A DNA stretch of 44,055 nucleotides, from positions 181,805-225,859 of the forward strand of contig JAAUZL010000012.1 in NCBI GenBank assembly GCA_014804615.1, written 5' to 3'. The translations under genes and the position numbers were made by a program. Shown here piece by piece: positions 15,461 through 23,428 of the stretch. The notes beneath the pieces were generated by a model. It ran no database searches, was not told the origin of the DNA, and was given only the letters and a program-made list of their open reading frames with translations. Position 1 is the stretch's first letter. Each line of letters starts with the position of its first letter. This stretch comes from Lachnospiraceae bacterium (GTDB lineage Bacteria > Bacillota > Clostridia > Lachnospirales > Lachnospiraceae).

Positions 15461-17281
15461 ATGGCTACCGGTTATTTGATCATACAGGCGCGAACGGCGC
15501 ACGACGCGCTTCCGCTCAGTGGAGTGCAGATCTGGATCATGGATTCGCAGGAGACACGTACTTATCATGTGACTACGGATGAAAGCGGAGAAACGGAGAA
15601 GATTGCTTTAGAAACGCTGGACAGATCCCTGTCCTTAGATCCGAATTATTCCGGAACACCTTATATCAGTTATGATGTACTTGCGTTTGCGGAAGGTTTT
15701 CATTCTATTCATATTGTCGGCATTCCGATTCTGGAAGGGGAGACGGCTATTCAGCCCCTTGATTTTATCCCGATGCAGGATAGGCAGCGCACCCCGACCG
15801 TGACAGAGATTACCATCGGCAGACCCGCCGTTTCCCTGCCGGGTGATCGTGATCAGGTGGGATCCGATGCGGAGTCCCGGGTACTCCGCCAGGTAGCCAT
15901 TCCGAATCCAATCACGGTACACCTGGGCAGTCCCAGTGCATCCGCATCCAATGTTCAGGTGTCTTTTCCCGATTATGTAAAGAATGTCGCCAGCAGTGAA
16001 ATATATCCCACCTGGCCGGACGCCTCCCTGCGGGCAAATATTTATGCGATCATCACTTTTGCACTGAACAGAATCTATACAGAGTGGTACAGGAGCCGCG
16101 GCTACAACTTTGACATCACAAACAACACTGCCTATGATCAATATTTTGTATATGGACGAAATACCTATGAATCCATCAGCCGGATCGTAGACGAAATTTT
16201 TAATGAATATGTCCGCAGGCCGGGGCAGACGGTGCCCTATTTTACATCGTTCTGCAACGGCACCACCGCGACCTGCGCAGGTATGTCCCAATGGGGAACG
16301 GTTACGCTGGCAAATCAGGGACTCAGCCCTCTGCAGATACTGCGCTCCTATTATCCGAGGGATGTGGAGATTGCGGAAACGAACATTATTACCGGAATCC
16401 TGTCATCCTATCCCGGCACTCCGCTTAGGACCGGAAGCACGGGACTTGACGTACAGACGATTCAGACATATCTGGGAAGGATCCGGCGCAATTACCCGGC
16501 AATTCCCGCGATCACAGATGAAGCGGGCGTATTCGGAGAAAGCACACGGGCGGCAGTTGCCAAGTTTCAGAGTATTTTCAATCTCTTCCCCGATGGTATA
16601 GTTGGAAAATCCACCTGGAATAAACTTTCCTATCTGTATGCCTCCGTGACCAGACTTGCCGAACTGGACAGCGAAGGAACCACTCTGGGCATCGGAACCG
16701 TTCCGCCAAGTTCCATTCTGCGTCTGGGTTCATCGGGACAGGATGTCATCACCCTGCAGTATCTCTTGAATGTGGCAGCCGAATTTAATTCTACGATTCC
16801 GGCTCCGAAGCAGGATGGCAGTTTCGGAAGCGGAACCCAACAGGCGGTTACCGCATTCCAAAGGGCAGCAGGGCTTACCCCCGATGGCATTGTAGGGCCT
16901 CGCACCTGGCAGGCGCTGTATAACACTTATCTGGGAGCAAACAATGTGATTCCGCCCACCACCAATCCCGGCGTTATACAATACGTTGTCCGTTCCGGGG
17001 ATACGCTCTGGCTGTTAGCGCAAAGATATGGCACAACAGTTGACGCGATCAAGCGCCTGAATGGACTGACCAGCGATAATCTTAGCATCGGGCAGGTACT
17101 CAAAATCCCAGCAGGGGCATCTACAGGCGGATCGTATTTTGAATATACTGTTCGGTCGGGGGATACGCTGTGGTTGTTGGCGCAGAGATTCGGCACAACG
17201 GTTGATGCGATCAAAAGCTTAAACGGACTGAGCAGCAATATTCTGAATATCGGGCAGGTGCTACGGATTCCGAACAGTTGA
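15461..17281 (+). CDS. SpoIID-like protein with two peptidoglycan-binding and two LysM domains
   Basis: This 606-residue protein has an N-terminal carboxypeptidase-regulatory-like beta domain (about 1-110). A SpoIID-like domain follows (about 165-305): E180 in SSEIYPTWPDASLRANIY aligns with the SpoIID catalytic Glu, and CAGMSQWGTVTLANQG matches the family's C-terminal signature. Two PG_binding_1 domains follow (about 320-390 and 420-490, DGIVGKSTW and DGIVGPRTW), then two nearly identical LysM modules (SGDTLWLLAQRYGTTVDAIK type, about 505-606). SpoIID is a lytic transglycosylase acting on stripped glycan in sporulation. No signal peptide is visible, which fits a mother-cell or spore-coat protein. 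The spore role is inferred. Confidence 0.85.
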   Translation: MATGYLIIQARTAHDALPLSGVQIWIMDSQETRTYHVTTDESGETEKIALETLDRSLSLDPNYSGTPYISYDVLAFAEGFHSIHIVGIPILEGETAIQPLDFIPMQDRQRTPTVTEITIGRPAVSLPGDRDQVGSDAESRVLRQVAIPNPITVHLGSPSASASNVQVSFPDYVKNVASSEIYPTWPDASLRANIYAIITFALNRIYTEWYRSRGYNFDITNNTAYDQYFVYGRNTYESISRIVDEIFNEYVRRPGQTVPYFTSFCNGTTATCAGMSQWGTVTLANQGLSPLQILRSYYPRDVEIAETNIITGILSSYPGTPLRTGSTGLDVQTIQTYLGRIRRNYPAIPAITDEAGVFGESTRAAVAKFQSIFNLFPDGIVGKSTWNKLSYLYASVTRLAELDSEGTTLGIGTVPPSSILRLGSSGQDVITLQYLLNVAAEFNSTIPAPKQDGSFGSGTQQAVTAFQRAAGLTPDGIVGPRTWQALYNTYLGANNVIPPTTNPGVIQYVVRSGDTLWLLAQRYGTTVDAIKRLNGLTSDNLSIGQVLKIPAGASTGGSYFEYTVRSGDTLWLLAQRFGTTVDAIKSLNGLSSNILNIGQVLRIPNS

Positions 17282-17320
17282 GTACCACCCCAAAAGTATC
17301 CTTGCCATGAAATGTAGTAT

Positions 17321-17344
17321 CCCCGGCATTGGGAGATGCCGGGG
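17321..17344 (+). terminator. hairpin after the SpoIID-like gene; copy 2 of the 22-base repeat
   Basis: CCCCGGCATTGGGAGATGCCGGGG is a strong hairpin 40 bp past the stop, followed by TTGTTTATGTTTT, so it probably terminates the plus-strand transcript. Bases 17323-17344 are identical to the reverse complement of 10145-10166. Confidence 0.65.
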
Positions 17345-17398
17345 TTGTTTATGTTTTCCACTCGTTCTTTCATTTAACCAAGATACATTGTGCCAATA

Positions 17399-17434
17399 TT
17401 TGTTACGACATTTACTACGACATTTATTGCGACA
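17399..17434 (-). repeat. three degenerate 12-base tandem repeats, abutting the arsC-like gene
   Basis: TTTGTTACGACA, TTTACTACGACA and TTTATTGCGACA are consecutive. The first differs by one base from the TTTGTTCCGACA unit repeated three times in the Fic gene at 18208-18243. Read on the minus strand in the matching frame, the tract encodes Asn-Val-x-x repeats (NVAI NVVV NVVT NIGT), a decayed version of the NVGT linker. It begins right after the stop codon of the ArsC-like gene. Confidence 0.7.
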
Positions 17435-17785
17435 TTACAAAAGTTTCTCTTCCCACTCCGATTCCTTAAATCCCGTAAGCACCTTATTATCATCTACAAT
17501 AAGCGGGCGCTTTACAAGCATGCCATTCGTTGCAAGAAGCTTTAACTGCTCTTCCTCACTCATAGCAGGCAGCTTGTCCTTCAACTGCATCTCTTTGTAC
17601 AGTAATCCGCTTGTATTAAAAAACTTCTTAAGTGGTAACCCACTTTTTCCGTACCACTCTTTTAATTCTTCATAAGAGGGATTATCCTCTGCAATATGAC
17701 GTTCTGTATAAGGAATATTATGTGCATCCAGCCACTTTTTTGCCTTCTGGCAGGTGGAACACTTTGGGTATTGTATGAACAGCAT
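17435..17785 (-). CDS. ArsC/Spx-family thioredoxin-fold protein
   Basis: This 116-residue cytosolic protein starts MLFIQYPKCSTCQKAKKWL, with the CxxC motif (CSTC) of Spx/ArsC-family proteins near residue 9. It retains the family segments LKEWYGKSGLPLKKFFNTSG, ATNGMLVKRPLIV (with the conserved RP) and the C-terminal GFKESEWEEKL. Proteins of this type are often annotated as arsenate reductase, but without other ars genes the substrate is open; a redox or YffB-like role fits equally. AGAGGAG precedes the ATG. Its upstream region has a symmetrical inverted repeat (17857-17890). Single gene at the edge of the accessory island. Confidence 0.87.
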   Translation of the reverse strand: MLFIQYPKCSTCQKAKKWLDAHNIPYTERHIAEDNPSYEELKEWYGKSGLPLKKFFNTSGLLYKEMQLKDKLPAMSEEEQLKLLATNGMLVKRPLIVDDNKVLTGFKESEWEEKLL

Positions 17786-17856
17786 AGAGCTTTCTCCTCT
17801 TTGAAAAGTTCGCTTATTTATGAAAAATTTTGAGATAATATACTCTATATCTTTTC

Positions 17857-17890
17857 TATCTCATGAAAATCTTATATATTTCACGAGATA
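17857..17890. promoter_or_regulatory. inverted repeat upstream of the ArsC/Spx-like gene
   Basis: TATCTCATGAAA and TTTCACGAGATA match over 11 of 12 bases around a 10-base AT-rich centre. A further GAGATA word lies at 17832-17837, towards the gene. The position, about 75-105 bp before the ATG and in an AT-rich promoter-like stretch, suggests a regulator binding site. Confidence 0.4.
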
Positions 17891-17990
17891 TACACAGAGT
17901 AACTTTCCTTCAAATTGTATGTTTTTCGCTAACTTGGAGTTCTGTCCTCTCAATATCTGTTAGTATCTCGGGGCTCCTGTAGTGTTTTTG

Positions 17991-18027
17991 ATCCGAATTT
18001 CTCAAACATTGCTTGGGATGTTCGGAT
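17991..18027. other. hairpin after the Fic gene
   Basis: ATCCGAA (17991-17997) pairs with TTCGGAT (18021-18027) with CAT/ATG pairing inside. The U-run follows on the plus strand, opposite to the Fic gene, so as a Fic terminator it is weak; on the plus strand no gene ends here. Confidence 0.4.
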
Positions 18028-18029
18028 TT

Positions 18030-19025
18030 TTATTCTACAATTTCCCAATAACCGTTTTTGTTTGCCCCATGTCGGACTAATTTACTATCCGTTTTCAGTT
18101 TCGACAATATTCTTTCCACCTGTCTGTCCGTCAATCCAAGTGTAGGAGCAAGTGTTTTAGCGGTTAATCGGTTATCCTGTCTGAGTAATGCGAGTATCTT
18201 TTCCTCATTTGTTCCGACATTTGTTCCGACATTTGTTCCGACATTCGCGAGTCCGTTCTGTCTTTCTACCACATCTTTCAACGCATCACGAATCACTTCC
18301 AGCATAAAAACAACAAAGATCGTTGACTCTCCTGCCGCATTAGAGACATTAAGTGCCTTATAATATCCTTCCTGTTTAGCATATATCAGTGTCTCAATCG
18401 GCATCCATGCAAAGAATTCTTTCCATCTCTGCAAAATCAGCGACTGCCATAGTCTGCCGGTACGACCGTTGCCATCAGCAAAAGGATGAATAAACTCAAA
18501 TTCATAATGAAAGATGCAAGACTTTATCAACGGATGAAGCTTTGACTTCTTCATCCACTCAAATAACTGCTTCATCAGTTCCGGAACATACTTTGCAGGA
18601 GAACCTGCGTGTATCAGTTGATTTCCAGCATATACACCTACATTTCCGCTCCTAAAGCGTCCGGCCTCTTTCACCAAACCCTCCATCATAATCTTATGCG
18701 CCAATAAAAGATTTTTCACACTATACGGGTCAAGTGCCGATATCCTCTCGTATGCTTCATAAGCATTCTTTACTTCCCGAATATCCTGCGGCGGTCCAAG
18801 TACTGTTTTTCCGTTTACAACATCCGTCACCTGCTCCAAGCTCAAAGTGTTTTGCTCTATGGCAAGGGATGAATGAATGGACTTAATCCTGCTCTCACGG
18901 CGTAGTTTCGGATTCGCCTGTAGTGCATCATACGTTACAACCACCCCAACCTGCTCACCAATTTCAATTACAAGGTTTGTTATCTCTTCCGTTATTGTAA
19001 AGGGAGGCGTATATATGTCGTCCAT
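18030..19025 (-). CDS. Fic-family AMPylase-type protein with C-terminal winged helix
   Basis: This 331-residue protein carries the Fic core HPFADGNGRTGR (residues 180-191), which transfers AMP or a related nucleotide to target hydroxyls. Near the N-terminus SSLAIEQN (52-59) corresponds to the inhibitory helix motif, though the residue after Glu is Gln instead of the usual Gly or Asn. A three-unit NVGT linker (about 263-275, encoded at 18208-18243) leads to a C-terminal winged helix (TAKTLAPTLGLTDRQVERIL), so it may bind DNA and autoregulate. Fic/HTH proteins of this type frequently sit in defence or mobile regions. No separate antitoxin gene is adjacent; the inhibitory helix is internal. Confidence 0.92.
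   Translation of the reverse strand: MDDIYTPPFTITEEITNLVIEIGEQVGVVVTYDALQANPKLRRESRIKSIHSSLAIEQNTLSLEQVTDVVNGKTVLGPPQDIREVKNAYEAYERISALDPYSVKNLLLAHKIMMEGLVKEAGRFRSGNVGVYAGNQLIHAGSPAKYVPELMKQLFEWMKKSKLHPLIKSCIFHYEFEFIHPFADGNGRTGRLWQSLILQRWKEFFAWMPIETLIYAKQEGYYKALNVSNAAGESTIFVVFMLEVIRDALKDVVERQNGLANVGTNVGTNVGTNEEKILALLRQDNRLTAKTLAPTLGLTDRQVERILSKLKTDSKLVRHGANKNGYWEIVE
18208..18243 (-). repeat. three perfect 12-base coding repeats in the Fic gene
   Basis: TTTGTTCCGACA occurs three times in tandem and encodes NVGT units linking the Fic domain to the winged helix. Length-variable NVG-type linkers are known between catalytic and HTH domains of such proteins. A degenerate copy of the array lies at 17399-17434. 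Confidence 0.9.
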
Positions 19026-19125
19026 GTTTCTCTCTCCTGCTTTTTGCTATTAATTACCTCTGGTATTTGTTGATAACCCTAAATTCTTCCATCATTATTT
19101 AGTATATACTTTTTCGATATTTTAA

Positions 19126-19248
19126 TCAATTCCTATCATAATAATATTTGCCACGGTCTGAACCTGCTGTACGCCCACCCTCACGGATTAGGTTGGAAGA
19201 ACCTTGAATGGCAAATAGCGTGTTTTCGGGATTTTCTGTTATTACATT
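19126..19248 (-). pseudogene. orphan C-terminal-like coding fragment resembling the EF-Tu tail
   Basis: This short open frame has no start codon in frame or ribosome binding site and follows an in-frame stop. It reads NPENTLFAIQGSSNLIREGG then RTAGSDRGKYYYDRN and stop. The LFAI...IREGGRTxGSxR pattern matches the EF-Tu C-terminus ([20 protein letters not shown], encoded at 43285-43360). At DNA level ATCCGTGAGGGTGG and GGTTCAG are shared with that gene in the same order and spacing. It could be a remnant of a tuf copy or the tail of an unrelated lost gene; the final residues no longer match EF-Tu. Confidence 0.4.
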
Positions 19249-19429
19249 TTATGAAAACATTGTTTTTCTCTATGTTTTAAGAATTTTTGTAACTAATTTG
19301 TAGCCAAAGTCTGCTGGAGACTCCACTCATAGCTTCACTCATCTTTTTGAGAAAAGTTCGAATTTTCAAGTATATAGCACACACTTTATCATTCTTCTCA
19401 ATCAAAACACTACAAAATTATTCTATCCA
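19249..19429. other. AT-rich intergenic remainder between the debris and the island operon
   Basis: Nothing firm is recognised. A 21-codon minus-strand frame at 19277-19342 (MSEAMSGVSSRLWLQISYKN then S) has no ribosome binding site and looks like debris rather than a gene. The stretch from 19026 to 19125, upstream of the Fic gene, is also AT-rich and should contain the Fic promoter, but no clear -35/-10 pair was chosen. Confidence 0.4.
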
Positions 19430-20323
19430 TTATTTTATCAACACACATACATGATATAATATAGTTTCACACTGATTTCGGTTATGTACAGTTTTCATAA
19501 CTTTAATATCAGAATACGAAATATTATCAATCACAACATTTTCATTAATTAAAATCATTTCAAATGGATAACTGTATCTTTCAATATGCTGAAAATATTT
19601 TTCACAAAAGCTCGCGAAATCCGCCACTGTGACATACAACAAAATAATATTAAACTTATTACCTGCTGTATCATAATCATATATTTTATCAATATGCTTA
19701 TCTAAATATGCTGTATTGAGACTATTTAGATTTAGCGCCTCAATAAGTGTTACCGGAAAATCCTTTTCCTTAATTAAAATATCAACTTCCCCAGCAGCTT
19801 TTCCATTTGGAGATAATCCTCTTCGTGTTTGGTCCTTTACATCATAACCTGCTGTATCCAAAATATCCCGAATATAATCATTTCTTTGATCTTCCGTTGC
19901 TCCATAATAAAGCGAGTTCGCCTGCAACTTAACACATGCTGATAATACTTCCCTTAACACCTCGTTTATCTTACATAAATCTGCACTATTAACTTCCGAA
20001 ACTCTTTCACATGTTCTTACCTTTATTATGCAAATACGTCTTCCCTCAACATTACAAACCTCATAAGAAATATCAGTTTTAATTCGGACTTGTTTTATTG
20101 CGCTTTGAACAACGTTATCCATGTTTATATTTTTATCAAATCCACAGAAACAATAATTACTTTTTTCTTTTATGACTCCAATTATAACATATCCATATTT
20201 CTGACAGCCGTGAGCCACTGATTCTATGTATGTAGATACTTGATTTGGCAACAAGCAAAATTGCTTACAAATCACATCGTTATTTCCCAAAACAATTAAT
20301 TCTTTAAGTTCTTCACTCGTCAC
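19430..20323 (-). CDS. AlbA_2-like plus PD-(D/E)XK-like predicted nuclease
   Basis: This 297-residue protein of the defence island is not a recognised named family. The N-terminal 110 residues resemble the Schlafen-type AlbA_2 fold (VAHGCQKYGYVIIGVIKEK, then VQSAIKQV and GRRICIIKVRTC). The C-terminal half has the layout of a restriction-endonuclease fold: GEVDILIKE (E179, D181), TLIEALNLN (E195) and HIDKIYDYDTAGNKFNIILLYV. The expected catalytic Lys after E195 is absent (EAL), so activity is uncertain. It starts with GTG just 2 bp after the GHKL ATPase gene, with AAAGG upstream, so the two proteins are translationally linked and probably partners. It is the last gene of the long operon that begins at hsdM. 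Confidence 0.6.
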   Translation of the reverse strand: MTSEELKELIVLGNNDVICKQFCLLPNQVSTYIESVAHGCQKYGYVIIGVIKEKSNYCFCGFDKNINMDNVVQSAIKQVRIKTDISYEVCNVEGRRICIIKVRTCERVSEVNSADLCKINEVLREVLSACVKLQANSLYYGATEDQRNDYIRDILDTAGYDVKDQTRRGLSPNGKAAGEVDILIKEKDFPVTLIEALNLNSLNTAYLDKHIDKIYDYDTAGNKFNIILLYVTVADFASFCEKYFQHIERYSYPFEMILINENVVIDNISYSDIKVMKTVHNRNQCETILYHVCVLIK

Positions 20324-20325
20324 TT

Positions 20326-23300
20326 TTATCTAACCTTTCGTAATGGTATCCTATTAATCCCTGTAAGTTTTAACATTTTCCCAAAGGTTATTTGCTGCGG
20401 TTGCTCTATTCCATCTTCAACCCACAGTTCATAATCTTTTTCAAAATCTAAGGTATCTTTTTCTGCTCCATAATATAGAATGACCTGCCCATAATCTGAA
20501 GGACGTGTAATTAAAACCATTTCTTTTCCATACTTTTTTATAATAAATATCGTATTTGTTACTTCAATCGGTGTAGCAACATCATAATCTTCCAATGTGG
20601 CTAAATAATTAAAAATAGCAGTTTTTGCCCTTTCTAAAATACTTTTCACATAATCAAATTTGCCCCTATCACTTTCGGAAACATGGATGAAGTTTTCTTT
20701 AAAAACACTATACTGCTGCGCTTTTACAAATTCTTCTATGCTTGAAATTCCATATTGAATCATAAGTTCCTCTGAAATCTCTACTTTATCATCAACAGCA
20801 TCATCATTCTCTTGAGAATATACTTTCAAAATATTTTCTAAATCCCTTTCACTCTGTATATTATATCTTTTTAATAAACTATCATATTTTTCAGCTTTCT
20901 TCATATTCTGTGCAATTTCTTCATCATCAATTAACCAATGTTTATTATCAATAATCTCTTTGAAAAATAATTTTGCCTTGTCTGGGTTATCGTTAATCCA
21001 ATAAAACAGTCTATTAAAATTATTTCGAACAGTATCATTTTGGTTTTTACTTAACCCTTGATTCTGCTTTACATATTCTGTAATTCCCTGTACAACGTCT
21101 TTGAGTTCCTTGACCCTGCTTTCCGGAAGTTCTAAATAAATATTTACTGGCAACAATATACGTCGCAAATCATTCCCTGTTTCAGCTAAAATATCTTTAA
21201 ATATATCATCAATTTCTCCAGAATCCAAAAATACAGCTTCAATTATTATAAAATCTCCATTTTGATTTGGTATAATCGGCTTAGTTTTTCTTTCAAACAA
21301 GTTTTTATGATTATATCTTCCAAAATATTCGATAAGTTCCCTCAACCATGAGAATGCATCTTCCTCAGACAAGTTTAAGTGATATGCCAAAACAGCAATA
21401 TTTTGACAGTCTGCTACCTCATCAGCCATTTCATTACACCAATACTTTCTAGCTTTTTCCATAACTTCAGTGTTGATTTTTTGAACTTCAAAAGCATTCG
21501 ATATTTCTTCTGCAAATACCTTCTCCAACAACTTCAACAAATCTAATTGTTCTTCGACTTTAGTTTCCTCATTATATAAAGTGATTATTTTTGCCATTGC
21601 TTCCCGTTCGGAAAATGAATTATTATTCATTGCTTCTAAAATGTCACAAAACAACATATCATAATCATAAATCCTACAAGATATATTATCTGACAGTCTA
21701 ATTCCTTTATCCAACAAAATCTCTTTACATTCGTTACCTAGCAATGACAAAATTTGCTTATATACATCTTCAATATCATTATCCCTATATAATTCATTTA
21801 TACTGCAAAACTGCCCTAATTGATTTGGATATATCTTAGCATTTTTATATTCTTCTACATTTTTTGAATTTATTAATGCTTCATATAAATCATTTAACCA
21901 TGCAATCGAACCCGTGCTATTGTTCAAATTCAATTCTAATGTTTCTAAACATCCGTATTCTTCTATTGTTTGAACCAATGTATGCATATTAAAATTTCTA
22001 CATTCTAGCCATAATGAAGAATACCATTTATGGATATCCAAAAATGGCACTATACAATCGGGATATATCGGCTTTACTAATTCCCATACTTGTTCTCTCT
22101 CTATCGTTTCATTATCACCTATTATAAATATGTTAGAATTATCCCAAGAATCATATAGTGATCTTCTTTCACCACTTTCTGTATCAACAATTTCCACATA
22201 CTTTATATGCTGCTTACATTCTTCAATAATGCCAGCAAACCAATCTTTTGACAACCAATCTTTTTGTGGTTGTCTTGGTATATGCACAACATTATACACT
22301 TGCTTCCAATGATGTTCTGCCACATAGTTCAATAAATTCTTATAAGCGTTTAGTGCCTGACTTATCAAATTCTTGTTCTCATCAACAACTTTATTTTCAA
22401 CATCAGTTAGGTAAATTCCACTTCTCGGATCATTTGGATTAAAATATGCGCTGTTTACAATAACCGGAAATGAAAAATCCTCTGTGCCAATAAGAGGAAA
22501 TGTACAAAACAATTTAGGAACATTCTTTGAATATTCATCTATATAAATCTCATTATTTTTCACCTTAATAGGTATTGCCAAATCTATTTTTTCTTCATGG
22601 TATGACAATATATATAATGTATCCTTTATTCCATTTTCGCTTATATAAATTGTATGTACCTCCGCTATCCCAAGCTTTCCTTTTTCACCACGCTCTATGT
22701 ACAATGAGTCATTTACTTTTATAGAGTTAATTTTTCCCACAAAGGCAAATACATAAGGAATTGAAGCATAAAAACTTTTTAACCCATTTTTCGCAATTTC
22801 TATTCCTCTATCACCCAATTCATATAAAAAACATGTATTGAAACCGGCAGTTTCCTCCAAAACAGAAATATCTATTTCCTTACTTTTTTCAAGCTGTCTA
22901 AAACTCTCATTTACTGCAGCAATAACCTGTTCCTTTGTTTCACCGCTTCTATCTAATAAAATATGTATTTCCTTTAAAGGCTCATTTTCATCCTGCAAAA
23001 AAGCGTTTACTACTACTTTTTGTGATAACAAATGGGTTGTTAAAAATCCTGTTCCAAATTTTCCGGTAACTCCATTATCTGGAGATTGATTTCTTTCTTT
23101 TGAAGAAACCTGTGAAATTAAATGCACTATATTCTCTGTCGTAAAACATTTCCCATCATGCTTAAATGACAAATATCTTTCACACTCGTTAAAATCAATT
23201 TTGATATTTATCATTCCACTACTGCCGGACACATCTTTAGCATTTTGAATTAATTCCCAAATCCAGCGACGAGCTGTATTTTCATCATTTTTTAATATTA

Positions 23301-23388
23301 AGTCCTGCATCATATCAAGTATCTTATTTGCAATTGCTGTATCATGTGCACTATTAATGGCAGCTTGCACTTTATCGGAATAATTCAT
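20326..23388 (-). CDS. large GHKL/Hsp90-like (sacsin-type) ATPase
   Basis: This protein has about 1020 residues. The N-terminal 200 residues carry the GHKL ATP-binding boxes: WELIQNAKD (E45, N49, D52; N-box), HDGKCFT (77-83; degenerate G1 box) and GVTGKFGTGF (106-115; G2 box with lid). The rest is a long helical region without named motifs, ending in a compact C-terminal domain (ITRPSDYGQVILYYG to LTGINRIPLRKV). Large Hsp90-like ATPases of this sacsin-like type are recurrent in bacterial defence islands. The ATG at 23388 has AGAGGTG 7 bases upstream. It lies between the STAND-like NTPase (40 bp upstream) and the nuclease-like gene (2 bp downstream). Visibly AT-rich. Precise function unknown. 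Confidence 0.8.
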   Translation of the reverse strand: MNYSDKVQAAINSAHDTAIANKILDMMQDLILKNDENTARRWIWELIQNAKDVSGSSGMINIKIDFNECERYLSFKHDGKCFTTENIVHLISQVSSKERNQSPDNGVTGKFGTGFLTTHLLSQKVVVNAFLQDENEPLKEIHILLDRSGETKEQVIAAVNESFRQLEKSKEIDISVLEETAGFNTCFLYELGDRGIEIAKNGLKSFYASIPYVFAFVGKINSIKVNDSLYIERGEKGKLGIAEVHTIYISENGIKDTLYILSYHEEKIDLAIPIKVKNNEIYIDEYSKNVPKLFCTFPLIGTEDFSFPVIVNSAYFNPNDPRSGIYLTDVENKVVDENKNLISQALNAYKNLLNYVAEHHWKQVYNVVHIPRQPQKDWLSKDWFAGIIEECKQHIKYVEIVDTESGERRSLYDSWDNSNIFIIGDNETIEREQVWELVKPIYPDCIVPFLDIHKWYSSLWLECRNFNMHTLVQTIEEYGCLETLELNLNNSTGSIAWLNDLYEALINSKNVEEYKNAKIYPNQLGQFCSINELYRDNDIEDVYKQILSLLGNECKEILLDKGIRLSDNISCRIYDYDMLFCDILEAMNNNSFSEREAMAKIITLYNEETKVEEQLDLLKLLEKVFAEEISNAFEVQKINTEVMEKARKYWCNEMADEVADCQNIAVLAYHLNLSEEDAFSWLRELIEYFGRYNHKNLFERKTKPIIPNQNGDFIIIEAVFLDSGEIDDIFKDILAETGNDLRRILLPVNIYLELPESRVKELKDVVQGITEYVKQNQGLSKNQNDTVRNNFNRLFYWINDNPDKAKLFFKEIIDNKHWLIDDEEIAQNMKKAEKYDSLLKRYNIQSERDLENILKVYSQENDDAVDDKVEISEELMIQYGISSIEEFVKAQQYSVFKENFIHVSESDRGKFDYVKSILERAKTAIFNYLATLEDYDVATPIEVTNTIFIIKKYGKEMVLITRPSDYGQVILYYGAEKDTLDFEKDYELWVEDGIEQPQQITFGKMLKLTGINRIPLRKVR

Positions 23389-23428
23389 CGTCACTCACCT
23401 CTTCCCATTTATTTATGTAAACTATTAT

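Noticed and set aside
17435-17785. Annotation as true arsenate reductase
   Set aside because: Only the CxxC and family fold are visible; no arsB, arsR or acr3 gene nearby, so a broader ArsC/Spx label is used.
18208-18243. Short tandem repeats considered as a CRISPR-like array
   Set aside because: 12-base units without spacers, in frame inside the Fic gene, encoding NVGT linkers.
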